A stretch of DNA of 64,000 nucleotides from assembly GCA_003611875.1 (NCBI GenBank), contig RAYY01000008.1:62001-126000 (forward strand), written 5' to 3'. Positions 1-8,484 of this stretch are shown here, one piece after another; the stretch's first letter is position 1, and each line of letters begins with the position of its first letter. A program made the position numbers and the translations under genes. This DNA is from a bacterium D16-56 (GTDB lineage: Bacteria > Bacillota > Clostridia > Lachnospirales > Lachnospiraceae). The notes under the pieces were generated by a model. That model was not told the origin of the DNA. It saw nothing but the letters and a program-made list of their open reading frames with translations, and ran no database searches.

Positions 1-231
1 CTGCTTTCTCGCCCGCAGCTTCCAAAAGTCAAACCGGTCTCCAAAAGTCTCCTGAAACCGTCTGGCCGCATCACTGGCATTGGCCCCGCGGATGGTCTTT
101 AAAAATGATTCCTCCAGATAAAACCCCAGCTCATCCCCTGCCAGCTTCCATGCAACGGCAGAAAGACGCTCCGTATCAAACAGCAACCCGTCCTGGTCAA
201 AAATCACCCCATGAATCGTTCCTTTTTCCAT
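1..231 (-). CDS. HAD-superfamily hydrolase, N-terminal part (cut by window edge)
   Basis: The first 77 codons of a minus-strand gene run off the left edge. The translation opens MEKGTIHGVIFDQDGLLFDT, with the DxDG motif of HAD phosphatases, in which the first Asp is the nucleophile, followed by the helical cap region seen in beta-phosphoglucomutase-like enzymes. Such proteins dephosphorylate or isomerise small phosphorylated metabolites in the cytoplasm. The substrate cannot be told from this fragment. Confidence 0.85.
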   Translation of the reverse strand, partial: MEKGTIHGVIFDQDGLLFDTERLSAVAWKLAGDELGFYLEESFLKTIRGANASDAARRFQETFGDRFDFWKLRARKQ

Positions 232-276
232 ATGTACAGCCCCTTCCCGAATATAATCATAATTGTCAAATAAAAA

Positions 277-327
277 TTGGCCAAATATGCGAAAATGTAC
301 CGGGGACTGTCCTGGCCCCCGGCCAAA
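277..327 (-). terminator. possible terminator after the rubrerythrin gene
   Basis: Just past the rubrerythrin stop, CCGGGG (300-305) and CCCCGG (317-322) can pair. GGCCAA and TTGGCC outside them can form an alternative stem, followed on the minus strand by a T-rich stretch. The stem is short and the two pairings compete, so the call is tentative. Confidence 0.4.
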
Positions 328-344
328 TTTCTCCTGTCTGCTGC

Positions 345-938
345 CTATTGAATATAAGGAGCCAGCTCCAGACGGATAAAATATCCCTGCTCATGGCTGC
401 ATACCGGACAAGCGGCAGGCGCCTTGGTGCCGCGGAATACAAAGCCGCAGTTCAAGCACATCCAGCCGGTCTCCACCTCTGACACAAAAAGCTGGTTTTT
501 CTCCAGATAATCCGCAAAAAGCTGAAACCGGTCTCCATGGACCTTCTCAATATTTGCAATCTGGAAAAACGCTCCTGCAATCGGTGCAAAGCCTTCTTCC
601 TTGGCTATATTTCCAAAGCTTTGATACACATCTTGAAATTCCTCATACTCATTGTGCCTTGCCGCCTTTAAAAGATCCAGGCTGCTCTCGTACTGATCCA
701 CCGGATACGCTCCGTCAATGTGGATATTCTGTCCCTTAAGGTCTTTCAAATAATCGTAAAACACCTGGGCATGAGCCCGTTCCTGCTCTGCTGTAAATAA
801 AAATACCGATTCAATTACCGGCAGTCCCTGCTTCTTTGCCTTTCCGGCTGCAAGAGTATAGCGATTCCTGGCCTGGCTCTCTCCCGCAAAGGCCCTCATC
901 AGGTTCTTTGCCGTCTCACTGCTTTTAAAATCAATCAT
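345..938 (-). CDS. rubrerythrin
   Basis: A cytoplasmic peroxide-scavenging non-haem iron protein of anaerobes. The N-terminal four-helix ferritin-like domain carries the diiron ligands (ExxARNRY near residue 20, ExxxxH in AEQERAHAQ, a further EYEEF and EKVHGDRF). The C-terminal rubredoxin-like part has CxxC pairs in WMCLNCGF and CPVC. I place the start at 938 rather than the longer frame at 959, because AAAGGAG lies 8 nt before this ATG and the product then opens MIDFKSSETAKNL like the family. Its length (197 aa) is normal. It usually receives electrons through a rubredoxin or NADH-dependent partner; none is adjacent. Confidence 0.95.
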   Translation of the reverse strand: MIDFKSSETAKNLMRAFAGESQARNRYTLAAGKAKKQGLPVIESVFLFTAEQERAHAQVFYDYLKDLKGQNIHIDGAYPVDQYESSLDLLKAARHNEYEEFQDVYQSFGNIAKEEGFAPIAGAFFQIANIEKVHGDRFQLFADYLEKNQLFVSEVETGWMCLNCGFVFRGTKAPAACPVCSHEQGYFIRLELAPYIQ

Positions 939-991
939 GGGAAAATCTCCTTTCCCCACTAGTATCTCTCACTTTTCCTAAAATATGCCTG

Positions 992-1765
992 CTATTTCCG
1001 GCATTTAAATACCGGATCTGCCGGATAACCGCCAATCAGCTTCTGCATGGTTCTCTGAACCGCATCCCGAGACTGCTTCCAGTCTGCATCCTGGTTCCGA
1101 TAATCATATTTCTCGATCAGCCAGTCAATATCCTGCTGGACCCGGTCTAAATTCTTCGTCATCAGCTGGCCCAGCCTGGGGATCCACACTTGCTTTTCCT
1201 GAGGCTTCAGCTTCTCCTCACAGACCATCAGCACATCTGCAAAATGATGGATGCAAAAGCCTTTTGATTCCGTCAAAAGACTTCCGAAACCAGGATCCTC
1301 CCGCAGCATATACACAAAAGTATCCAGCATCCGCTCATAAATCACCTTCATCCGCCTGCACACATAGCAGTGATCCTCCTCACTGCGGATCCACCCTTCT
1401 GTCCCTGACCGGCTCCTGTCTGTCTCTGCCTGCTCCGTCCTCCTGAACCGCTCCCAAAATCCGGTTCCTCCTGCAGGCTCATACCGGGCTATGTGCTCTT
1501 TTAGCTGCTGATTCATCCACTCCAGCCTGGATTTGAAAATCCATGCATTTCCCAGACTGTTTCCACAATCATACATCATCTTTGTGTGATGCCTGCAGAA
1601 TCCGCTTTTGCTGGTTTCCTCCCGAATATCCCCCTCCATATAGGAAGACCCCAGCACAAACTCCAGATTCTCCTGCTCCAGCTTTCTCTCCAGCCAGCAG
1701 AACATACACTCATCCCCGGATTTCACTCCGTCGGTCAGCTCAATCGTGTACAATTTTTCCTTCAT
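992..1765 (-). CDS. DUF6062 family protein, Cys/His-rich
   Basis: This 257-aa cytoplasmic protein opens MKEKLYTIELTDGVKSGDEC and has repeated CxxC and CxxH-like pairs: CMFC near residue 21, CRHH near 57, CYVC near 134 and CIHH near 172. The paired Cys/His sets suggest two metal-binding half-repeats, probably zinc. The family is common in Firmicutes and I know of no assigned function. It lies 12 nt downstream of the hybrid histidine kinase stop on the same strand, so the two are probably co-transcribed. A link to the kinase signal is only inference. Confidence 0.8.
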   Translation of the reverse strand: MKEKLYTIELTDGVKSGDECMFCWLERKLEQENLEFVLGSSYMEGDIREETSKSGFCRHHTKMMYDCGNSLGNAWIFKSRLEWMNQQLKEHIARYEPAGGTGFWERFRRTEQAETDRSRSGTEGWIRSEEDHCYVCRRMKVIYERMLDTFVYMLREDPGFGSLLTESKGFCIHHFADVLMVCEEKLKPQEKQVWIPRLGQLMTKNLDRVQQDIDWLIEKYDYRNQDADWKQSRDAVQRTMQKLIGGYPADPVFKCRK

Positions 1766-1777
1766 GGCGCCTCCCTG

Positions 1778-4700
1778 TCACCCCAGAACCTCTTTCAGCG
1801 CAGCAAATAACGCTTTTATATTAATGGGCTTTGCAATATAGCCATTCATCCCGGCCGCCAGGGCTTCCTGCTTATCCTCCTCAAACGCATTGGCCGTCAT
1901 AGCCAGAATGGGAATCTGGGACAAAGCCGGATTCTTCAGCCTGCGGATCTGCCTGGTAGCCTCATAGCCATTCATCTCCGGCATTTGCACATCCATCAGC
2001 ACCAGTTGATAATAGCCAGGCTCTGATTTCTGCAGCATATCCACAGCAATCCTCCCGTTTTCCGCCACCTCCATGGAAAATCCGGCCTCCTCAAGAATCG
2101 TCACGGCAATCTCCTGATTCAGCTCATTGTCCTCTGCCAGCAAAATCCGCCCGGTATGGATCTTTTGCCTCCCCCTGTCTGTATCTGCTCCCTGGTCTTT
2201 CTCTGACCCGATCAGGGAATACAGACAGCTGCGAAGCTCTGACAAAAACAGCGGCTTGCTGCAAAAGGCCGTGACACCTGCCTCCTTTGCCTCCTCCTCC
2301 ACGTCCGCCCAGTCATACGCTGTCAAAACAATTACAGGCACGTCATCCTTTAATTCTTTTCGGATTCTTCGAGTAACCTCTATCCCATTCATATCAGGAA
2401 GCAGCCAATCCACAATATACACGCGATAGGTGTCCTTTCTCATGACAGACTGACGGGTGCGCAGTACTGCTTCTTTTCCCGACAAGGTCCACTCCGCACG
2501 CATTCCGATCTGCCCCAGCATATAAGAAACGCTGTCACAGGTATTAAAATCATCGTCCACCACCAGCGCCCTGCAGTTTTTCAATTCCGGTATCTCATTA
2601 GGTTCCTTTATGTCCTGGTTGATGCGGAATGTAAAAGAAACCGTAATCTCCGTGCCTTCCCCCTGTTCACTTTTTACCTCAATCGCCCCGTTCATCAGAT
2701 CCACAATATTCTTGGTAATAGCCATTCCCAGCCCGGTTCCCGGGATTCCGCTGATGGTGCTGGTCTTTTCCCGCTCAAAGGGTTCAAAAATATGCTCCAC
2801 AAACTCCCGGCTCATGCCGATTCCGGTATCCCGGATACAAAACTCATAAAAACCATAGCCTCTGGGCGCCCCGGCCTTTTCCGTAATGCGCAGGCTGACC
2901 GTTCCCCCTGCACCTGTATACTTTACCGCATTTCCCAGAAGATTTAACAGCACCTGGTTTAAACGCAGCTTGTCACAATAAATTTCTTCATCCAGCACAT
3001 CTACCGTGTCAATGTACAATTCTATCTGTTTCGTATGAATATCTGCCTGCAAAATATTGCGCAGTCCGTGAAGAATCTCAGGAAGACTACAGGGCTTTTC
3101 ATCCAGGTGGATCTTTCCGCTCTCTATCCGGCTCATATCCAGCACATCATTAATTAAACTCAATAAATGATTGCCGGAGGTCATGATCTTCTCCAGATAT
3201 TCCCTTACCTGCTCCTTCCGGTCAATATGGGAAATGGCCAGCGCCGTAAAGCCTACAATGGCATTCATGGGTGTGCGGATATCATGGGACATATTGGAAA
3301 GGAAAATGCTTTTTGCCTTGCTGGCCCTGTTTGCCTGCAAAAGAGCGCTCTCCAGCAGATCCTTTTTCTCCATCTCACTGCGGATTTCCTCATCCACACT
3401 GCGGATTCCCAGGACAATCCCCCGGCCGTCCTTTCCTTCCCCGGCCAGCACGGCCTTCATCTGATAATACCGGACCTCATCATCCTCACAAATACGGTAA
3501 TTCACATAATAGGGGTTCCTTTCCTCCAGCCCGGCCTTCAGGGTGTCTGGAGAAAATGCCTCCCGCAGCATTTCCTTGTCTTCCTCATACACTGCCCTCT
3601 CAATGTAAAGCTCCATGCTGTTCTCTAAAGAAAGCTCGTTATTTCCCTGAAACGGGGCAAACATCTCGCTTTTGCTGCCTCGCAGCAGGCTCCCCATTCC
3701 TGTATTCAGATCAAAATAACAGACCAGGTCATAGTCAATGCTCAGCGCCTGAATCAGCTCCATCTGACGCTGCTCATGCCTCTTTTCCCGCAGCTTCTGA
3801 GCAGTGCAGTCCAACAGAAAACGCTGATAAACCAGCTCTCTGCCGACCTTTAAAAGCTTTACATTCCCCATCACATGCAAAAGCTCCCCATCCTTATGCC
3901 GCACACGGTATTCCACACTGACACTGTCCCCTGCCTTCTGCAAGGTCTGCATAGCCCTTTGAAGCTTGAGCCGGTCTTTCTCCACAACAGATGCTGCGAC
4001 CAGATCAAACCCGTCCTCCATCAATTCCTCCTGGGATTCATATCCCAGAATTTTGAGAGCAGCTGCATTGATGCTGAGCACACGGGTCCCGTCAATGGTG
4101 TGGCGCATTACTCCGCAGTCCAAGGTGGTAAAGATGGTTTCCAGGGTCTGGTTTTTCTTTATGATCTCCTTCTCATAAGCCTTCTCCTGGGTCACATCAA
4201 TGGCAACGCCCACTGTCCCCATCACGCTTCCGTCAAGATCATACAGCGGAGATTTATAAGTAGTCAGAAGCCGGGTCCCTCCCCCCGCCTGGATCTCCTC
4301 CTCAGATATGTAAGTTTTTTTCGTGTCCATCACATGACGCTCTGATTCAATACACACAGGGTCATCCTTTTCCACATCCCAAATATAGGCATGCCCCTGC
4401 CCTTCCACCTGTTCCTTGGTCTTGTTGACCGTCCGGCAGAAGCTGTCATTAACCTTTTTGTGGATGCCGTTCTTGTCCTTGTACCAGATCAGATTCGGTA
4501 CATTGTTAATCGTAGCCTCCAGATACTGGCTGGTCTGCCAGAAGTCCCTGCTCATCTTGCAGGTCTCCTGCCACCTTAAAAAACGGAAGCGGATCTCCTC
4601 CTCTCCCACAGGCATGGTCCAAATATCCTTTATTTCCGGCAAACGGTCTGTTATGAGCGCCATCTGACCCCTGTCTGCCAGCAAAATAAGCTCACAAGCC

Positions 4701-4918
4701 TTTCTTTTTCCACAAACCAAAACCTCCAGGACTTCTCTGGGATCTCGGTTCTCTAATCCTGCCAGGATCACATCCGCCTTGGCGGCCAACTCCGGATCCG
4801 GCCTGTCACTTTCCAAAAATTCATGTGTAAACGACTCAAGAGGCAGCATTTCCCTGATTATCTCAAATGCATTGCCCCAGTGACCTGTCAAATAAATACA
4901 AAGACGGCAATGATACAT
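1778..4918 (-). CDS. hybrid sensor histidine kinase with two receiver domains
   Basis: A 1046-aa signalling protein. After a receiver-like N-terminus (about 1-115) come PAS-type sensor segments (roughly 130-245, 260-375 and 390-510). A HisKA domain follows with phospho-acceptor His545 in MSHDIRTPMNA, then a HATPase domain with DTGIGMS (697-703) and GTGLGMA (727-733). Two REC domains close it, with phospho-acceptor Asp837 in IVDWLLPDMNG and Asp976 in LMDVQMPEMNG. I see no membrane segments, so the sensed signal is likely cytoplasmic. No output regulator is encoded beside it. AGGGGG lies 4 nt before the ATG. A BarA/Lachnospiraceae-type orphan hybrid kinase is the best description. Confidence 0.93.
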   Translation of the reverse strand: MYHCRLCIYLTGHWGNAFEIIREMLPLESFTHEFLESDRPDPELAAKADVILAGLENRDPREVLEVLVCGKRKACELILLADRGQMALITDRLPEIKDIWTMPVGEEEIRFRFLRWQETCKMSRDFWQTSQYLEATINNVPNLIWYKDKNGIHKKVNDSFCRTVNKTKEQVEGQGHAYIWDVEKDDPVCIESERHVMDTKKTYISEEEIQAGGGTRLLTTYKSPLYDLDGSVMGTVGVAIDVTQEKAYEKEIIKKNQTLETIFTTLDCGVMRHTIDGTRVLSINAAALKILGYESQEELMEDGFDLVAASVVEKDRLKLQRAMQTLQKAGDSVSVEYRVRHKDGELLHVMGNVKLLKVGRELVYQRFLLDCTAQKLREKRHEQRQMELIQALSIDYDLVCYFDLNTGMGSLLRGSKSEMFAPFQGNNELSLENSMELYIERAVYEEDKEMLREAFSPDTLKAGLEERNPYYVNYRICEDDEVRYYQMKAVLAGEGKDGRGIVLGIRSVDEEIRSEMEKKDLLESALLQANRASKAKSIFLSNMSHDIRTPMNAIVGFTALAISHIDRKEQVREYLEKIMTSGNHLLSLINDVLDMSRIESGKIHLDEKPCSLPEILHGLRNILQADIHTKQIELYIDTVDVLDEEIYCDKLRLNQVLLNLLGNAVKYTGAGGTVSLRITEKAGAPRGYGFYEFCIRDTGIGMSREFVEHIFEPFEREKTSTISGIPGTGLGMAITKNIVDLMNGAIEVKSEQGEGTEITVSFTFRINQDIKEPNEIPELKNCRALVVDDDFNTCDSVSYMLGQIGMRAEWTLSGKEAVLRTRQSVMRKDTYRVYIVDWLLPDMNGIEVTRRIRKELKDDVPVIVLTAYDWADVEEEAKEAGVTAFCSKPLFLSELRSCLYSLIGSEKDQGADTDRGRQKIHTGRILLAEDNELNQEIAVTILEEAGFSMEVAENGRIAVDMLQKSEPGYYQLVLMDVQMPEMNGYEATRQIRRLKNPALSQIPILAMTANAFEEDKQEALAAGMNGYIAKPINIKALFAALKEVLG

Positions 4919-5139
4919 AATTCCCCCTGTGCTTTACGCTGTGTGTACTGGCAGCCGCCGGGAACGGCTTTTGGCGCCAGATCGCTTTCCTTACGGGCTG
5001 TTTTTCTCCTCCGGACTGCTTTTCCCTTCCAGACTGCCGCGTTTTTCATAATCAACGCTATACGTGCTATTTTAGCAAGGCTATGTGCCTGTTGTCAATA
5101 AACACATCATTTTATTTTTAGAAACGGTTTCATAGATTT

Positions 5140-5877
5140 TTATTGAAAATACAACAGTCCCTCATAAATCCACTCATCCAGATAATCATCCAGATCAAGC
5201 TCTGTCCAGCCTCCCCAGGTAGAAGCCTTCACCCTTGCCGTATTCTCCCGCTCATGAATCCTCAGCTCCGTAACAGTCACCCAGTGAAGGGACATTTTCT
5301 CCATAGCATTCCTTCCATCACAATATGTGACCCTGGCCTTTCGCAGTCTGCCAAGCCCCACCAGCATAGCCACCGGAGAATCCTTCCCCAGTCCTTCTGC
5401 AATATAACGGATCACATTTTTCCGGTTGAAAAATCCATGATGCCACACCGCGCTAAGCTTCACACCCCTGCTGCGTGCATATCGCTTCACCCCATTTGCC
5501 ATTCTCTCCACCGGCCACACCCCCAAGGGAATCTCACCGATATGAAACGGCTTTACATACCGGTACATTTCCTTCATATGTAAAAGATAATTCTTTTTGC
5601 TGTAGTCCAAATAAGGATATAACCCCCCATATTTCGGATCACATCCTGCAAGATATGCCGCTATGTTGGCCGCGGCTACCGTCCCGCAGCCAGCCTTTCT
5701 TGCCACAGCTTCCTTTCTTTGATCTCCCTCCCATTCATACCACGCCTGATTTCCTCCATAATATTGCTTGTCCCCACTCTGGATCTCCACAAACCGCTCT
5801 GAATCCCTCAATCCAATTATCACAGCCCTATTTCTTTCCTCCTGGTCACTTCCCGAATTTTCTATTTTCAATCTCAT
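5140..5877 (-). CDS. C39-like papain-fold putative peptidase
   Basis: A 245-aa protein without a signal peptide or membrane helix. KAGCGTVAAANI near residue 63 resembles the catalytic-Cys motif of C39-like (papain-fold) peptidases, and SLHWVTVTEL near 197 supplies a matching His. The region between is rich in Tyr, Lys and Trp. Papain-fold proteases of this kind cleave leader peptides or bacteriocins, or act in toxins, but no such substrate is encoded beside it. The Shine-Dalgarno site before the annotated ATG is weak, so the true start may lie slightly downstream. The assignment rests on the Cys/His motifs only. Confidence 0.55.
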   Translation of the reverse strand: MRLKIENSGSDQEERNRAVIIGLRDSERFVEIQSGDKQYYGGNQAWYEWEGDQRKEAVARKAGCGTVAAANIAAYLAGCDPKYGGLYPYLDYSKKNYLLHMKEMYRYVKPFHIGEIPLGVWPVERMANGVKRYARSRGVKLSAVWHHGFFNRKNVIRYIAEGLGKDSPVAMLVGLGRLRKARVTYCDGRNAMEKMSLHWVTVTELRIHERENTARVKASTWGGWTELDLDDYLDEWIYEGLLYFQ

Positions 5878-5902
5878 TCTGCAACATGCTGTTAAGAAAT
5901 GG

Positions 5903-5927
5903 AAAAAAGCGGCAATGAAGCTGCCGC
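5903..5927 (-). terminator. rho-independent terminator of the symporter gene
   Basis: On the minus strand GCGGCA, a 7-nt loop and TGCCGC are followed directly by six T. It sits 25 nt after the symporter stop and before the C39-like gene, so it should separate the two. Confidence 0.85.
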
Positions 5928-5951
5928 CTGTTTCTTTTCCTGCTTATCTCT

Positions 5952-7526
5952 TTATCCTGCTAAAACTCTCTGTCCTTCCTCCTCATCCCTTTTCTGGTCT
6001 CCCACACTCTCAAACTCCCTGACAACCTCCATTGACGGCTCGGCAGTCAAAAGGGACACCACTACAATCGCCCCGCAGGCTGCCAAAAACGCCGGCAAAA
6101 GCTCATAAATGTTCCATGCTCCCCCCATGGGACGCACCAAATACTTCCACACAAACACCATCACGCCTCCGGAAACCATCCCTGCCAGAGCTCCTTGGAA
6201 ATTACTTCTTTTCCAGAACAAAGCCGCCAGCATTACCGGCCCAAAGGAAGCCCCAAATCCGGCCCATGCAAAGGAAACAATATGAAATACCGAGCTGTCC
6301 GGATTCCATGCCAGTACCAGGCTTACCAAGGCAATGGCGGCCACGGTCAGACGCGCTGCCCCCATGGATGCCTTCCGGCTGAGCTTAATGCCCAAAAAAT
6401 CCTGAAGCAGATTTTGGGACACACCAGAGGCTGCCGTCAAAAGCTGAGAATCTGCTGTTGACATGGTACAAGCCAGGATTCCTGCCAGAACCACCCCGGC
6501 AATCACAGAGGCCCCAAGCCCGGACTCCCCTAAAAGGCCAGACAGCCGGATTACAACAGTCTCTGATTCTGAGCTGGAAGCAAATGCGGGGATCTTTCCG
6601 GCAACCGAAACACTATAGCCGATAATTCCAATCAAAATAGCCACAAACATGGAGATCACCACCCACACCGAAGCAATTCTTCTTGAAACATCCAGCTCCT
6701 TCTCGTCCCGAATGGCCATAAAGCGAAGCAGAATATGAGGCATTCCAAAATATCCAAGCCCCCAGGCACACATGGAAAGCATATTCAAGGTTCCATACGA
6801 AGCAGCCGTTCCGGTCGTTCTGTCATGAAGATAAGTCATGCTCAAATAACCATCCAGTGACTTGGCATTCTCTGCCACTGCCTGCCAGCCGCCTGCTGCA
6901 TTGACTCCAAAAAACACGATCACTGCCAGTGCAATGGTCATCACAATACTCTGAATCAGGTCTGTAGTCGATACTGCCATAAAACCGCCCAGCACCGTAT
7001 ACCCTACGATCACCAGCGCCCCCACTGCCATGGCTGCATGATAATCCACCCCAAAAAGACTGGAAAACAAAGTCCCCACTGCCTTAAAGCCAGATGCCGT
7101 ATAGGGAATAAAAAAGATCAAAATAATAACCGCCGCAATGCACATAAGAATATTCTTATCATCCCGATACCGCCTGGAAAAGAAATCCGGAATGGTAATT
7201 GCCCCACATTTCACCGAATAACGTCTGAGCCGCTTTGCCACAATCAGCCAGTTTAAATAAGTTCCGGCTGCCAGTCCGATTGCCGTCCAGCCTGCATCGG
7301 CAATCCCTGACAGATACGCCACTCCCGGCAGTCCCATTAATAGCCAGCTGCTCATGTCGGATGCCTCCGCGCTCATAGCTGCCACCAACGGTCCCAGCTT
7401 CCGTCCTCCCAGATAAAACCCTTCCGCAGAATGATCGCCCTTTCTGCTGAAATAATAGCCAATATACACCATCAAAATCAGATATCCTATGATTGCCGCT
7501 AAGATTCCCACCTGTCCTGTATTCAT
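5952..7526 (-). CDS. putP: sodium/solute symporter, PutP type
   Basis: A 524-aa integral membrane protein of the SSS family with about 13 hydrophobic helices. It couples Na+ entry to uptake of a solute, proline being the usual one for PutP. Characteristic pieces are GFYLGGRKLGPLVAAMSAEA near residues 36-55, SWLLMGLPG in TM2 and STADSQLLTA in the Na+ site helix. The start at 7526 is chosen over the 7583 frame because TGAGGAGGAC precedes it by 5-6 nt and the family begins near here. A promoter ends about 20 nt upstream and a terminator follows. Substrate identity is inferred from overall similarity. Confidence 0.88.
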   Translation of the reverse strand: MNTGQVGILAAIIGYLILMVYIGYYFSRKGDHSAEGFYLGGRKLGPLVAAMSAEASDMSSWLLMGLPGVAYLSGIADAGWTAIGLAAGTYLNWLIVAKRLRRYSVKCGAITIPDFFSRRYRDDKNILMCIAAVIILIFFIPYTASGFKAVGTLFSSLFGVDYHAAMAVGALVIVGYTVLGGFMAVSTTDLIQSIVMTIALAVIVFFGVNAAGGWQAVAENAKSLDGYLSMTYLHDRTTGTAASYGTLNMLSMCAWGLGYFGMPHILLRFMAIRDEKELDVSRRIASVWVVISMFVAILIGIIGYSVSVAGKIPAFASSSESETVVIRLSGLLGESGLGASVIAGVVLAGILACTMSTADSQLLTAASGVSQNLLQDFLGIKLSRKASMGAARLTVAAIALVSLVLAWNPDSSVFHIVSFAWAGFGASFGPVMLAALFWKRSNFQGALAGMVSGGVMVFVWKYLVRPMGGAWNIYELLPAFLAACGAIVVVSLLTAEPSMEVVREFESVGDQKRDEEEGQRVLAG

Positions 7527-7554
7527 AATCGTCCTCCTCAAAAATAATGGAACC

Positions 7555-7583
7555 ATCATACCATAATCAAAAATAGAACGCAA
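7555..7583 (-). promoter_or_regulatory. predicted promoter of the symporter gene
   Basis: Minus strand: TTGCGT (7578-7583), 17-nt spacer, TATGAT (7555-7560). It lies about 29 nt before the chosen ATG, which gives a short leader containing the strong Shine-Dalgarno site. Confidence 0.7.
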
Positions 7584-7663
7584 TACAGAACGAGTTATAG
7601 ACTTTATTCCATACTATAATGTATTTTTTTACATTATTTCCTATAAAATCAATAAAAAATAAC

Positions 7664-7691
7664 CGTACAAGAAACAAAACATACTTGTACG
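7664..7691. promoter_or_regulatory. inverted repeat upstream of the symporter promoter
   Basis: CGTACAAG (7664-7671) and CTTGTACG (7684-7691) are perfect 8-bp arms around a 12-nt AT-only-plus-C spacer. They lie about 80 nt upstream of the symporter -35 box in the symporter/TetR intergenic region. No T-run follows, so a regulator binding site is more likely than a terminator. A second small dyad (TAATGTA/TACATTA, about 7618-7637) lies between it and the promoter. Confidence 0.45.
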
Positions 7692-7886
7692 ATTATTAGA
7701 ATTATTTTGTACATAATTCAATACAACATCCTTTTTCTCCACGCTGTGCATACTTCACAGCACATCGTACTCTGTGAGTATTGCATGCCCGCTTTATCGG
7801 GTACAAAATGGTATGGGTGAAATATTTTTCTTTCCCCTTATTCTCATACCTTTGGCTTCGTTCTTAATCTTGCGGCAATGGTTCCT

Positions 7887-8474
7887 CTATTTCACTAAAA
7901 AACTGCTCAAAAATGAGGGCAGAACCGACGCACTATACTGTCTCAGAGAATACTCCCCTCCGCAGAGACACCAGTCATACATCAAAGCCCGTTCGCTGAT
8001 GGCATAAAGCTTCACCATCTCACTGACGCTCAGACGAGGATTCAGCTCCCCGGCCTCCACGCCCTCTCCGATGATTCGGCGCAGCAGCTTATAATAGGTG
8101 CGGTTCCGATCCAGCAAGTGCTTTTCTCCATTGGTCACAAGCTGGGTAGAGAGAAGTCTTGCCAGCAGCTCCACAGACACACTATTCTCAATCATGCCGA
8201 AAAGCTCCCTGTTCAGAAACAAAAGCTTCTCCATAGCGCTGCCCCCTTCCTCCAGGCACAAGGACAGCTCCTGATATTTTTCATCAAAGAGAGAGCTGAG
8301 CGTACCCAGTAAGGCATCCTTTCCATCAAAATAATGGTAAAAAGACCCTTTGGAAGTATGAGACACGTCAATAATTTCCTCTACCGTCGTATCCTCATAT
8401 CCCTGCTCGTAAAACAGCTTCCATGCCGCATTGACAATCCTGCTGCGGGTATTGCGGGCATTTTTCTTCGCCAT
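7887..8474 (-). CDS. TetR/AcrR-family transcriptional regulator
   Basis: This 195-aa regulator has an N-terminal TetR HTH: IVNAAWKLFYEQGYEDTTVE followed by the recognition part SKGSFYHYFDGKDALL (residues about 13-60). The C-terminal ligand-binding domain is all-helical and specific to the protein. It starts 10 nt after the carboxypeptidase stop on the same strand, and its ribosome site overlaps the end of that gene, so it is likely co-transcribed with it. The regulated genes are unknown; the neighbouring symporter is one candidate, and the 7664-7691 dyad could be its operator. Confidence 0.9.
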   Translation of the reverse strand: MAKKNARNTRSRIVNAAWKLFYEQGYEDTTVEEIIDVSHTSKGSFYHYFDGKDALLGTLSSLFDEKYQELSLCLEEGGSAMEKLLFLNRELFGMIENSVSVELLARLLSTQLVTNGEKHLLDRNRTYYKLLRRIIGEGVEAGELNPRLSVSEMVKLYAISERALMYDWCLCGGEYSLRQYSASVLPSFLSSFLVK

Positions 8475-8484
8475 ACTGCCTTCC

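Noticed and set aside
7664-7691. Symporter-region dyad as a terminator of an upstream transcript
   Set aside because: No T-run follows and no gene reads into it.
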